Assembly: GCF_014646115.1 (NCBI RefSeq)
Contig: NZ_BMMV01000001.1
Span: 422,084-486,083 of the forward strand
DNA from: Streptomyces camponoticapitis
Lineage (GTDB): Bacteria; Actinomycetota; Actinomycetes; Streptomycetales; Streptomycetaceae
Length of the DNA: 64,000 nt
Direction of reading: 5' to 3'
In this document: positions 31,267 to 39,829 of the stretch, one piece after another
Position numbering within the stretch: the stretch's first letter is position 1
How the letters are laid out: each line of letters starts with the position of its first letter
Notes under the pieces: model-generated
The model's input: the letters and a program-made list of their open reading frames with translations, nothing else
What the model was told of the DNA's origin: nothing
The model's database searches: none
Made by a program: the position numbers and the translations under genes

Positions 31267-32658
31267 CTAGCCGACATCGAGCCGGAGGAGATCCTCCTCC
31301 GTCTCGCGCCGGACGATCACCCGCGCGCTGCCGTCCTTGACGGCGACGACCGGCGGGCGCAGCGCGTGGTTGTAGTTGCTCGCCATGGAGCGGCAGTACG
31401 CCCCGGTGGCGGGGACCGCGATCAGGTCCCCCGGCGCCAGGTCGGCGGGCAGGAACGCGTCGCGTACGACGATGTCACCGCTCTCGCAGTGCTTGCCGAC
31501 GACCCGCGACAGCATCGGCTCGGCGTCGGAGCGGCGGGAGACGAGCGCGACGCTGTACTCGGCGTCGTACAGCGCGGTACGGATGTTGTCCGACATGCCG
31601 CCGTCGACGCTCACGTACGTCCGCAGCCCCTCCAGCGGCTTGATGGTGCCGACCTCGTAGAGGGTGAAGGCGGTCGGGCCGACGATCGCGCGGCCGGGTT
31701 CGACCGAGATCCGGGGGGTGCGCAGTCCGGCGGACTCACACTCACGGGTGACGATCGCGGTGAGGGACTTGGCGATGTCGTGCGGCTCGCGCGGGTCGTC
31801 CTCGGGGGTGTACGCGATGCCGAGGCCGCCGCCGAGGTCGATCTCCGGGAGTTCGACGCCGTGCTCGTCGCGGATCTCGGCCAGCAGTCCGACGACGCGG
31901 CGCGCCGAGACCTCGAAACCCGCCATGTCGAAGATCTGCGAGCCGATGTGGGAGTGGATGCCGATGAGTTCGATGCCGTCGAGCTTCAGCGCCCGGCGGA
32001 CGGCCTCGGCCGCCTGTCCGTCGGCGAGGGCGATGCCGAACTTCTGGTCCTCGTGCGCGGTGGCGATGAACTCGTGGGTGTGCGCCTCGACGCCGACCGT
32101 GACCCGGATCTGCACGGGCTGGACCCGGCCCAGGCTCTGCGCGATGTGCGCGACGCGCACCATCTCCTGGAATGAGTCGAGGACGATACGCCCGACGCCC
32201 GCGGAGACGGCCCGCTCGATCTCGTGCACGGACTTGTTGTTGCCGTGCAGCGCGATGCGCTCGGGGGGCATGCCGGCGTCGAGCGCGGTGGCCAGCTCGC
32301 CGCCGGAGCAGACGTCGAGGTTGAGCCCCTCCTCCTTGAGCCAGTGGACGACGGCCCGGGACAGGAACGCCTTACCCGCGTAGAAGACGTCGGCGTCCTT
32401 GCCGAAGGCGTCCGTCCAGGCGCGGCAGCGGGCCCGGAAGTCGGCCTCGTCGAGGAAGTACGCGGGGGTGCCGAACTCCTCGGCGAGGCGGGTCACCGGC
32501 AGCCCGGCGACGGTGGCCACACCGTCCTCGTCGCGCCCCACGGTGCGCGACCAGATCTTGTCGTCCAGCGTGTTGAGGTCGGCGGGCGGCGGGGAGTAGT
32601 GGCCCTCGGTGTGCACGTCGCCGTAGCGGGGACCGGCGGGGTGGGCGGAACGGCTCAT
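31267..32658 (-). CDS. lysA: Diaminopimelate decarboxylase
   Basis: 463 residues, fold III PLP decarboxylase. PLP lysine in 'VFYAGKAFLSRAVV' (~94-107); 'ICSGGEL'-type segment is 'LDVCSGGELATAL'; 'HSHIGSQIFD' and 'DLGGGLGIAYTPEDDP' bind phosphate; the C-terminal catalytic Cys lies in 'VGKHCESGDIVVRDAFLP'. It makes L-lysine from meso-diaminopimelate. It follows an ArgRS-like gene by 51 bp, in the place held by argS in the argS-lysA operon of corynebacteria. Confidence 0.97.
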   Translation of the reverse strand: MSRSAHPAGPRYGDVHTEGHYSPPPADLNTLDDKIWSRTVGRDEDGVATVAGLPVTRLAEEFGTPAYFLDEADFRARCRAWTDAFGKDADVFYAGKAFLSRAVVHWLKEEGLNLDVCSGGELATALDAGMPPERIALHGNNKSVHEIERAVSAGVGRIVLDSFQEMVRVAHIAQSLGRVQPVQIRVTVGVEAHTHEFIATAHEDQKFGIALADGQAAEAVRRALKLDGIELIGIHSHIGSQIFDMAGFEVSARRVVGLLAEIRDEHGVELPEIDLGGGLGIAYTPEDDPREPHDIAKSLTAIVTRECESAGLRTPRISVEPGRAIVGPTAFTLYEVGTIKPLEGLRTYVSVDGGMSDNIRTALYDAEYSVALVSRRSDAEPMLSRVVGKHCESGDIVVRDAFLPADLAPGDLIAVPATGAYCRSMASNYNHALRPPVVAVKDGSARVIVRRETEEDLLRLDVG

Positions 32659-32709
32659 CGTCTTATTGCTCTCTCATGTGCGTCGGATGCGGCCGACTGG
32701 CGGACCGCA

Positions 32710-33714
32710 TCAGAGATGTTCGGGCGCGTCGACGCCGAGGAGGGTGAGGCCACCGGCCAGCACCGTCCCGGCGGCTTCGGCGAGTGCGAGCCGGGACCGG
32801 TGGGCGGCCGAGGGTTTCTCGTCGCCGACGGGCAGCGGGCGGCAGGTCTCCTGGAAGTGCAGGAACGCCTCCGCGGTGCGTTCGAGATGGCGGGCGACCC
32901 GGTCGGGGGCACGCAGACGGGCGGCGGCGGCGAGTACGCCGGGGTGGTCGCCGATGCTGTCGACAAGCGCGTGGGCTTCCGGTTCGACGGCCTCCGCCGC
33001 GCCGCCGTCCCCCGGGATGCCGAGGGCCGCGGCGTTGCGGACGAGGGCGCGGGTACGGGCGTGGGCGTACCGCACCGTGAACAGGGGGTTGCTCTCGTGC
33101 TGTACGAGAAGGCCGTCGCCGGTCAGGGGCCGGTCGTGGGCGGCGGGCCGCAGCAGGCCCCAGCGGGCGGCGTCCGGCCCGAGGCGGGCGAAGAGGTCGC
33201 CCGCGAGGGCGGCGGGCACCGGCCGTACCGGCAGATACTCCGTGGCGTCGTCGCCGGTGCGGGCGTCGGCGCCCTGCGCGCGCAGCAGCCGCAGGACGGT
33301 CTCGGTCAGGACGGCCGCGCGCGGTTCACCGGCGGGGGCGAGGACCACGGTGGTGCCGGCGAGGGTGTCCCCGTATCCGTAGCGGATCCCGGCGTCGAGG
33401 ACGGCCCGGACGGGGGCGGTACGGCCGGCGGGGGCGAGCGTGAAGTTCAGGAAGCCCGGTCCGGTGACGTCGACGCGGGAGAGCTCCGGCGAGCGGCGCA
33501 GGATCTCGGTACGGAGGATCTCGGCGACGTCGCGGGGCGTGCGCCGGGCGGGGCCCGCGAGCCGTAGCGCCACCGAGGTCGCGTAGTCGCCGCTGCCTCC
33601 CGGTCCGGGGCGCCCGACCTGGACGCTCTCCGGTACGGGCCCGACGAGTACGCCCTCGTCGACCGCGCGGCGCACGGCGTGCAGCACGGTTCGGGAGAGG
33701 TCGGCGGGGGTCAC
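32710..33714 (-). CDS. nrtL: ArgRS-related protein lacking the catalytic core (NrtL-like)
   Basis: About 334 residues from GTG 33714 (start uncertain, no clear ribosome site). The first ~100 residues match the N-terminal domain of arginyl-tRNA synthetases ('GDYATSVALRLAG', 'PRDVAEILRTEILRR', 'VDVTGPGFLNFTLAP'). The C-terminal ~130 match the ArgRS anticodon-binding domain ('HESNPLFTVRYAHARTRALV' through 'FHFQETCRPLPV'-like region reading FLHFQETCRPLPV). The HIGH and KMSKS aminoacylation motifs are absent and full ArgRS is ~580 residues. It cannot charge tRNA alone; perhaps it binds tRNA-Arg or arginine-related ligands. It sits next to lysA and 0.8 kb from tRNA-Arg. Confidence 0.8.
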   Translation of the reverse strand: MTPADLSRTVLHAVRRAVDEGVLVGPVPESVQVGRPGPGGSGDYATSVALRLAGPARRTPRDVAEILRTEILRRSPELSRVDVTGPGFLNFTLAPAGRTAPVRAVLDAGIRYGYGDTLAGTTVVLAPAGEPRAAVLTETVLRLLRAQGADARTGDDATEYLPVRPVPAALAGDLFARLGPDAARWGLLRPAAHDRPLTGDGLLVQHESNPLFTVRYAHARTRALVRNAAALGIPGDGGAAEAVEPEAHALVDSIGDHPGVLAAAARLRAPDRVARHLERTAEAFLHFQETCRPLPVGDEKPSAAHRSRLALAEAAGTVLAGGLTLLGVDAPEHL

Positions 33715-33884
33715 GGGACAAGCGTATGGGAGGAGGGGGGCGTCTTCGCGAACCGGTTTCGCGATACGGGCAACACCCCAGGTCCCAGGGGATCGCGCCG
33801 TCTCCCGCTCCGCGGAGGCGCGCACGGGCTCGCGGCACAGGCGCGCACGGGCGGCGTGCGCCGGCCGTGTACCGGCCGTGCGCG

Positions 33885-34331
33885 TCAGCCGCGTGCGCTT
33901 CGGGGCGTGCTGCCCGCACGCCCGACTTCATGCCTGCCGTCCAAGGACGGCGGGCCCTCCCGGCGCATCAGCTGGCGGACGACCCTGACGAGCTCGGCCG
34001 GCTCGAACGGCTTGGCGAGGAAGGCGTCCACGCCGGCGGCGATCCCGGTCTCCACCTCGTACCGCGTACAGGCGCTGATGATCGCGACGGGCAGGTGCGA
34101 GGTCATCGGATCGGCGCGCAGCCGGGCGGCGGTACGGATCCCGTCGAGGCGCGGCATGACGACGTCGAGGGTGATCACATCGGGCCTGACCTGGTGGACG
34201 ACGTCCAGACACTCGGCACCATCGGCCGCGGTCACGACCTCGAAGCCCTCCAGCTCCAGGTTGACCCTGATCAACTGCCGGATGACCCTGTTGTCGTCGA
34301 CAACGAGCACTCGGCCTGACACGCCTGACAC
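33885..34331 (-). CDS. Single-domain response regulator
   Basis: About 148 residues from GTG 34331; a second GTG at 34322 is possible. Only a CheY-like receiver is present: acidic pair in 'VLVVDDNRVIRQL', phospho-Asp in 'DVITLDVVMPRLDG', Thr/Ser switch in 'AIISAC' and Lys in 'FLAKPFEPAEL'. The last ~20 residues are disordered. No output domain and no kinase gene adjacent, so it probably acts by protein contact or in a phosphorelay. Divergent from the tRNA-Arg gene. Confidence 0.85.
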   Translation of the reverse strand: MSGVSGRVLVVDDNRVIRQLIRVNLELEGFEVVTAADGAECLDVVHQVRPDVITLDVVMPRLDGIRTAARLRADPMTSHLPVAIISACTRYEVETGIAAGVDAFLAKPFEPAELVRVVRQLMRREGPPSLDGRHEVGRAGSTPRSARG

Positions 34332-34443
34332 AACTTGAGAGTAGGTCCGCCTCCCGGGCCGCGTCCGGGTTTTCCCCAGTTCCCCCCTCGCGCGGGGGAC
34401 GCGTGGCCGCCGCCCCGCTCGCCCCCACCACGCCAAATACCTG

Positions 34444-34474
34444 TTCACGACGACCCCATGAGGGCTGGTAGGGT
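34444..34474 (+). promoter_or_regulatory. Candidate promoter of tRNA-Arg
   Basis: TTCACG (34444-34449) and TAGGGT (34469-34474) are 19 bp apart and end 30 bp before the tRNA. The -10 is good for Streptomyces; the spacer is slightly long. Confidence 0.4.
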
Positions 34475-34504
34475 TTCACCTGTCGCCAAGGTCCACGGCG
34501 ACAC

Positions 34505-34576
34505 GCCCCCGTAGCTCAGGGGATAGAGCATCGGCCTCCGGAGCCGGGTGCGCAGGTTCGAATCCTGCCGGGGGCA
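34505..34576 (+). tRNA. tRNA-Arg (anticodon CCG)
   Basis: Full cloverleaf by hand folding: acceptor GCCCCCG pairs with CGGGGGC; D-stem GCTC/GAGC; anticodon stem TCGGC/GCCGG around loop CTCCGGA, giving anticodon CCG (reads CGG); 4-nt variable loop; T-stem GCAGG/CCTGC with loop TTCGAAT. Discriminator A; CCA is not fully encoded (ACC follows). A hairpin terminator starts 18 bp downstream. tRNA-Arg genes are common integration sites for actinobacterial elements, but no integrase is adjacent here. Confidence 0.97.
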
Positions 34577-34594
34577 CCGTGGTTCAGGTGCCAT

Positions 34595-34638
34595 AAAGAC
34601 CCTCTGATCAGGCGAGACGCCGGATCAGGGGGTCTTTT
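34595..34638 (+). terminator. Rho-independent terminator of tRNA-Arg
   Basis: AAAGACCCTCTGATC (34595-34609) pairs with GATCAGGGGGTCTTT (34623-34637) with one G-T pair, followed by a further T. A strong stem with flanking A and T runs. Confidence 0.85.
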
Positions 34639-35682
34639 GTCATGCCCGGCGACTCTCCGTGACCGGCGCCGGGCGCGTCGCGCCCCGGTGAGGTGCCGCG
34701 CGCGTCGGGCGGATGCCGTTCGCCGGAGGCCGCCCGTCCGTCCGGGGTGCCCCCCCTCGTGAGCCGTCGCCCTCCTCGGCCGTGCCGCGCGTCGCCGGTC
34801 GGGCCTCTCGCCTCCGTCACCTCTCGGCGCCGCCCCGTGGCGGGCCGAACGCCCGGTGTTGTCACCGTATGAGCTGCGGTGGGGCTTTGGGCGGACTCCT
34901 CAAACTCCGCCAGATGTAACGTGACTTACGTCACTCCACACTTCGCACTGATTCACTCTCAGGTCGCACACGGCTTCTCCACGCGATCTCCTCGCGGAAT
35001 GATGGCTTCCGGAGCCGGACGCGTGCGTTCGGATCCCGCCATGACCGATTGCGGACAGACCTTCGGGGCCAGTGGAAACACCGATCAGGACAGTCTTGTT
35101 TTCCCCCTTCCCGCGACGCCGGAGTCGACCGGTTCTGCCCCGCGGAGCCCTCGCGCGAACCCCCAACTCGCCTCACCCGCGCGGCACATGGCCACTGCGG
35201 CTTGTCCCCGGGCGACCGAAATGCCGCCCCCTAGACGCCAGTTGAAACCCCTGTGATCTTCCCCTTCCGCAATGACATTCCGGAAGTTGGGGCTTCAGTC
35301 AAGTCGCCACGCCGGAGCGCGGTGGCGGACATTCCGGTGGCCGTCCGGAGGGGGGCGGTCATATGCCGGTGGGCTGGGGCGAGGGGTGCGGAGTTGAAAC
35401 GATTCGTTGATTCCGCTTACGGATCCGCGGGCCTCTTCTGCGCTGTTTTCGGGCCGAGTTGGATCGTTCGTGGCCGCTTGGGCACCGTCATTTTTCGCGG
35501 ATGAACGCGTCCGCAACGAGGTGCTACAGCATAGGATCAAGCCGCGCCACGGGGGCCTCGCCAGTCCCTTCCGTAACGTTGCACACGTTCTACTCGCGAT
35601 CCCCACCGACACCCCCCAACCCGTTAATAGGTATCTGCGTGTCACCGATACTCAGCACCGGTTCCGGCGATGGAGCCGCGCA
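34639..35682. other. Gene-free stretch between tRNA-Arg and the conservon kinase
   Basis: About 1.04 kb in which no open frame has convincing codon bias or homology; frames on both strands are short or look like shadows. The 3' part must carry the promoter and leader of the sensor kinase gene. A Crp-like palindrome lies at 34921-34934. No duplicated tRNA 3' end, integrase or IS remnant was recognised, so no evidence of an integrated element remains. Confidence 0.5.
34921..34934. promoter_or_regulatory. Crp-like palindrome
   Basis: GTGACTTACGTCAC satisfies both GTGA-N6-TCAC and the Streptomyces Crp form GTG-N6-GNCAC, within a locally AT-richer stretch. The nearest plus-strand gene starts 750 bp away, so the target is unclear and chance occurrence is possible. 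Confidence 0.3.
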
Positions 35683-38115
35683 GTGAAAATCAATCGTCGC
35701 CTTGTCCTGCTGGTCACCGTGCCTCTCGTAGTGGCCGTCACCTTCGCGGTGCTGGCCCTCGCTCCCGCGACCAACCAGGCGCTCCAGGCCAACCGGCTCA
35801 CTGCCATGGTCGATGTCGCCTCGTCCGTCAGCGAGTTGACCCACCATCTGCAGCGCGAGCGAGCGTCCGCGACCGCACTGGTCTCCACTCAAGGAGATAC
35901 GGACGCGTTCCGCGAAAGTTCCAACGCGACGGACAAGAGTGTCGCCAAATTCCGTTCTCAGCGCGGAAGCCTGTCGTCCGTACCGGGCAACGCGCAGCGC
36001 GCTCTGGACCGTATCGACCAATTCATCGATGAATTGCCCTCCCTGCGCGCCCAGGTGCGCTCCGGAGGAAGCACTGTCACCGCGCTGACCTTCGGCTACC
36101 GAATCGTGATCGCCGACCTCATCGACTATCGCGACGGAATCGCGCAGGCCGACGGCGTGGACTCCGACGTGGCCGACCGGATCCGTGCCGCCGCGGCGCT
36201 GTCGCGGGCCTCCGAGCACATCGGCCAGCAGCAGGTCGCGGTGATGAGGGCGCAGGCCACGGGTGGCTTCACCCAGGCCTCCAAGCGGACCTTCGACGCC
36301 ACCAGGCTCGGTTACACCGAGGCGACCAGCGTGCTGTTCGACCTGGGCCCGCAGCAGTGGCGGACCTGGCTGGAGCGCACGCTCTCGGGCACGAAGGCCC
36401 TGGAGGCGCGCCGGCTCGAGGACGAGGTGGGCCGCACCGCGCCCGACCAGGAACTCACCGTCAAGTCCGAGGAGTGGCAGAAGGCGTCGGCCGACCGGCT
36501 GACCCTGCTGCGCTCGGTCGAGAAGCGCATCGACGACTCCGTGCTCGGCACGGTCACCGAGACGCGCACCACGCTCGCCTGGCTGGCCGGCGGCGAGGTG
36601 ACGCTGGTGCTGCTCACGCTCATCGGTGCCGTCGTCGTCGCCGTCCGGCTCGGCCGCGTGATGATCCGCCGACTGCGGGATCTGCGCAACGCCGCCCACG
36701 AGGTGGCCCACACGGGTCTGCCCCGGGTGATGACGGACCTGTCACAACCCGGTGCGCTCAGCGGTGCCACGCCCGAGCAGGTCGCCGAACGGTCCGGCAA
36801 CCCGGTGAAGACCACGGGTCTGGACGAGATCGGCGAGGTCGGTGAGGCGTTCAACGCCGTCCACCACGAGGCCGTACGTCTGGCCGCCCAACAGGCCCAC
36901 ATCCACGAGCAGTTCGCCGAGACGCTGGTCGGTGTCGCCCGCAGGGGCGCCCAGTTGACCACCGTCATGGTGTCCGAGCTGGACGCGGTGCAGCGCGACG
37001 AGGCCGACCCCGAGCGCATGAAGATCCTTTTCGCGCTCGACCACCTCGCGATCCGCATGGAGCGCAACACCAACAACCTTCTGGTGCTGGGTGGTTACGG
37101 CCACGGCCGGGTCCGGTCCGCGGACATCTCCTGTTCGACGGTGATCGTGGCCGCCGCGCAGCAGATCGAGCGATTCGACCGGGTCTCGCTCGGTGTCATC
37201 GAGTCGGGCATCGGCATCGCGGCCCGCGTGGTCCACGACGTCGCGCACATCCTGGCCGAACTCCTCGACAACGCCACGCGCTTCTCGCCCCCGGACAAGC
37301 AGGTCGGGGTCGCGGTCTGGCGGCTCTGGGACCGTGCGGTCGTACAGATCGTCGACGAGGGCGTCGGCATCACCGCCGAACGGCGCGCCACCCTCAACAA
37401 GGGTCTGCTGGAGCCGAAGTCCGGCATCGGCGACGTGCGTTCCATGGGTCTGCACGTGGTGGCGCGGCTCGCCGCCCGGCACGGCATCGTCGTCGAGCTG
37501 CGCGACTCGTCAGGTCCCGGCACGATCGCCGAGGTCACCCTGCCGGCCAACGTGCTGGCGCCGGCTCCGAAGGAGACGACGCCGCCCGCGCAGGGCGCGC
37601 CCGGGGAGCGTCCCGGTGTGCGGTACGAGGCACCGCGCCCGATCACCGCGCCCGGACAGCTCGGCCGCCGGCAGACCGTCGGCGCGGGCGACTACAGCCC
37701 GGCCGGAGCCGGGGCCGCCCCCGGCGGCGGGTCTCAGGGATCCAACGGGTCGACCGACTCGCGGGGTCCGGGGAGTTCACGCGGCGACGCCAGGGGCAAC
37801 CCCCAGGGCGACGAGCGCGAGCGCGCCAACAAGCCGTCCCAGCACCCCGTCCACGCCGAGCCGGTCTCCCGGATCGCCGGAGTCAGTTCCTCGGGACTGC
37901 CGCTGCGGCAGCGCAACACGCCGCAGCAGTGGCCCAAGCTGGGCAAGCGCGACGGCGCCGACCAGCGATCCGGCGGGGCACCCAAGCCGGCCCGCCGCCG
38001 GGACTCCCGGCAAGTCTCAGACGTCCTCGCGGCCTACGCACAGGGGATCAACAGGAGCACGAGCCACCGCGGGCGCTCCGCCACTGACGACGACACCCAA
38101 CGGAGCAAAAAATGA
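35683..38115 (+). CDS. Conservon-type (CvnA-like) sensor histidine kinase with nitrate/nitrite-sensing-like domain
   Basis: About 810 residues from GTG 35683, with GGAG 7 nt upstream. First membrane helix ~8-28 (LVLLVTVPLVVAVTFAVLAL), then a ~270-residue extracellular helical region of the NIT type ('LQRERASATALVSTQGD' is the family's opening), a second helix near 305-325, a HAMP-like linker, and a HATPase (~490-625: 'ILAELLDNATRFSPPDKQV', 'IVDEGVGITAERRA', 'SMGLHVVARLAARHG'). The phospho-helix reads 'LFALDHLAIRMERNTNNLLV', the non-classical CvnA form. The last ~180 residues are Pro/Gly/Arg-rich and disordered. The Roadblock gene overlaps it by ATGA. Confidence 0.85.
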   Translation: MKINRRLVLLVTVPLVVAVTFAVLALAPATNQALQANRLTAMVDVASSVSELTHHLQRERASATALVSTQGDTDAFRESSNATDKSVAKFRSQRGSLSSVPGNAQRALDRIDQFIDELPSLRAQVRSGGSTVTALTFGYRIVIADLIDYRDGIAQADGVDSDVADRIRAAAALSRASEHIGQQQVAVMRAQATGGFTQASKRTFDATRLGYTEATSVLFDLGPQQWRTWLERTLSGTKALEARRLEDEVGRTAPDQELTVKSEEWQKASADRLTLLRSVEKRIDDSVLGTVTETRTTLAWLAGGEVTLVLLTLIGAVVVAVRLGRVMIRRLRDLRNAAHEVAHTGLPRVMTDLSQPGALSGATPEQVAERSGNPVKTTGLDEIGEVGEAFNAVHHEAVRLAAQQAHIHEQFAETLVGVARRGAQLTTVMVSELDAVQRDEADPERMKILFALDHLAIRMERNTNNLLVLGGYGHGRVRSADISCSTVIVAAAQQIERFDRVSLGVIESGIGIAARVVHDVAHILAELLDNATRFSPPDKQVGVAVWRLWDRAVVQIVDEGVGITAERRATLNKGLLEPKSGIGDVRSMGLHVVARLAARHGIVVELRDSSGPGTIAEVTLPANVLAPAPKETTPPAQGAPGERPGVRYEAPRPITAPGQLGRRQTVGAGDYSPAGAGAAPGGGSQGSNGSTDSRGPGSSRGDARGNPQGDERERANKPSQHPVHAEPVSRIAGVSSSGLPLRQRNTPQQWPKLGKRDGADQRSGGAPKPARRRDSRQVSDVLAAYAQGINRSTSHRGRSATDDDTQRSKK

Positions 38116-38522
38116 CGACCTCACCCACCGACCTCAGCTGGATCCTGAGCGGCTTCGCCGGACGTATTCCGGAGGTCACGCAGGCGATAGCCGTGTCCGT
38201 GGACGGACTGGCGCTGGCCTACACCGGGGTGGAGCGTGACGACGCCGACCGGCTCGCCGCCATCGCGTCGGGTGTCGTCAACCTGCTCTCCGCGGCCGCC
38301 CAGTTGACCAACACCGATCCCGTCGAGCACAGCCTGACCGCCATGGAGGGCGGCTACATGTTCTCGATGGCCGTGTCGAGCGGCGCGTCCTTGCTGGTGA
38401 CGACCACCAGGGACGCGGACATCGGCGAGGTCAGCTACATGATGTCCGAACTGATCAACCAGGTCGGCGACTCCCTGACTCCCCAGGTACGCGGCGACGC
38501 GAACGTCCAGCCCTCGCGCTGA
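38112..38522 (+). CDS. Roadblock/LC7 domain protein (CvnB-like)
   Basis: 136 residues: a single Roadblock/LC7 domain ('LSWILSGFAGRIPEVTQAIA', 'SVDGLALAYTGVERDDADRL', 'MEGGYMFSMAVSSGASLLV'). In conservons this protein pairs with the sensor kinase and a small GTPase (CvnD). Here its start overlaps the kinase stop (ATGA), but the usual CvnC (DUF742) and CvnD genes do not follow; an ABC importer does. Confidence 0.9.
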   Translation: MTTSPTDLSWILSGFAGRIPEVTQAIAVSVDGLALAYTGVERDDADRLAAIASGVVNLLSAAAQLTNTDPVEHSLTAMEGGYMFSMAVSSGASLLVTTTRDADIGEVSYMMSELINQVGDSLTPQVRGDANVQPSR

Positions 38523-38622
38523 CGTCCGGGTCGTCCAAGCCCCATCGTCCGGTTCTTCCGCCGTACGTGTTCCGCCCGCTCGATTCCGTCCGTTTTTTCA
38601 TTCCTCCCGATGAGAGCCCTCA

Positions 38623-39828
38623 ATGTTCTTCGACATATCCCTCCCGCGAGGCCGCCGCAGAGTCCGGCCGGTCGGCGCAGCCGCCATCGCACTCGGTCTG
38701 GCAGCCGTCACCGGGTGCAGCAGCGACAGCGGCGCCGGCGACGACACAGTGAAGATCGGCCTGGTGGCGTCGCTGTCAGGTACGTACGAGGCGGTCGGCA
38801 CGGAGCTGCGCAAGGGCTTCGAGCTGTACCTGGCCACCCATGACAACAAGCTGGGCGGCCGGAAGGCCGAGCTGGTCGTGGCCGACGAGGGCGACGGTCC
38901 GCCCACCGCGGTACCCGCGGCCACCAAGCTGATCAAGAAGGACAAGGTCGACGCGCTGACCGGTCTCGTCGGCGGCGGTTCGGTCAACGCGGTGCTGCCG
39001 CTGATCAACCAGGCGAAGATCCCGCTGCTCGGGTCGAACGCCCGCCCGCCGGTCAAGGACATGAAGTACGTCTGGACGACCAGCTTCCTCTCCGACGAGC
39101 CCGGCAAGGCCATCGCCCCTTACATCAAGGAGAAGGTGGACGGCCCGGTCTACGCGATCGGCCCCGACTACCAGGGTGGCTACGACGAACTGCGCGGCTT
39201 CACCGAGGAGTTCAAGAAGGTCGGCGGCAAGCTCGCCAACCCGGACGGCGAGACCAAGTGGACGCCGTTCCCGAAGACCACCAACTTCATGCCGTACTTC
39301 GCGGACATCGCGAAGACGGACGCGAAGGCGGTCTACTGCTTCTACGCCGGTAAGGCCGCGATCGACTTCGCCAAGCAGTACGCGCAGTCCGACGTCGCCG
39401 ATCTGCCGCTGTACACGGCCTTCGTCACCGAGGGCAGTGTCCTCCAGGCGCAGGGCGACGCGGCGAAGGACGTCTACTCGGTCCTGAACTACGCGGCCGA
39501 CCTCGACAACGAGGCCAACCGCAAGTTCGCCGCCGACTGGACCGCCAAGCACGACACCCAGCCGACGACCTTCGCGATGGCCTCGTACGACGCGGCCGCC
39601 GTGCTGGACCTGGCGATCGCGGACGCCGGCGAGAAGGGCGAGGTGACGCCGGAGACCATCAACAAGGCCATCGGCGGTCTCGGCCAGATCGACAGCCCGC
39701 GCGGCGCCTGGGAGTTCGGCGACAAGGCGCACTCGCCGGTGCAGCAGTGGTACCTGCGCCAGGTGCGCAAGGACGGTGACCAGCTGGCCAACGTCATGGT
39801 CCAGGACCTGGCGACGCTCGGCAGCTGA
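38623..39828 (+). CDS. Branched-chain amino acid-type ABC transporter lipoprotein
   Basis: 401 residues. Lipobox AVTGC with Cys32 after a basic n-region and short hydrophobic core, so membrane-anchored outside. The mature part is a LivK/Peripla_BP_6 fold: 'VKIGLVASLSGTYEAVGTEL', 'DKVDALTGLVGGGSVNAVLP', 'YAIGPDYQGGYDELRGFTEE', 'PTTFAMASYDAAAVLDLAIA'. Ligands of this family include Leu/Ile/Val, urea, amides and short amino acids; this one is not resolved. It begins the importer set and lies 100 bp after the Roadblock gene. Confidence 0.9.
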   Translation: MFFDISLPRGRRRVRPVGAAAIALGLAAVTGCSSDSGAGDDTVKIGLVASLSGTYEAVGTELRKGFELYLATHDNKLGGRKAELVVADEGDGPPTAVPAATKLIKKDKVDALTGLVGGGSVNAVLPLINQAKIPLLGSNARPPVKDMKYVWTTSFLSDEPGKAIAPYIKEKVDGPVYAIGPDYQGGYDELRGFTEEFKKVGGKLANPDGETKWTPFPKTTNFMPYFADIAKTDAKAVYCFYAGKAAIDFAKQYAQSDVADLPLYTAFVTEGSVLQAQGDAAKDVYSVLNYAADLDNEANRKFAADWTAKHDTQPTTFAMASYDAAAVLDLAIADAGEKGEVTPETINKAIGGLGQIDSPRGAWEFGDKAHSPVQQWYLRQVRKDGDQLANVMVQDLATLGS

Positions 39829-39829
39829 A

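Noticed and set aside
35407..35682. N-terminal extension of the conservon kinase
   Set aside because: No ribosome site or homology; the membrane helix begins right after GTG 35683, which has GGAG upstream.
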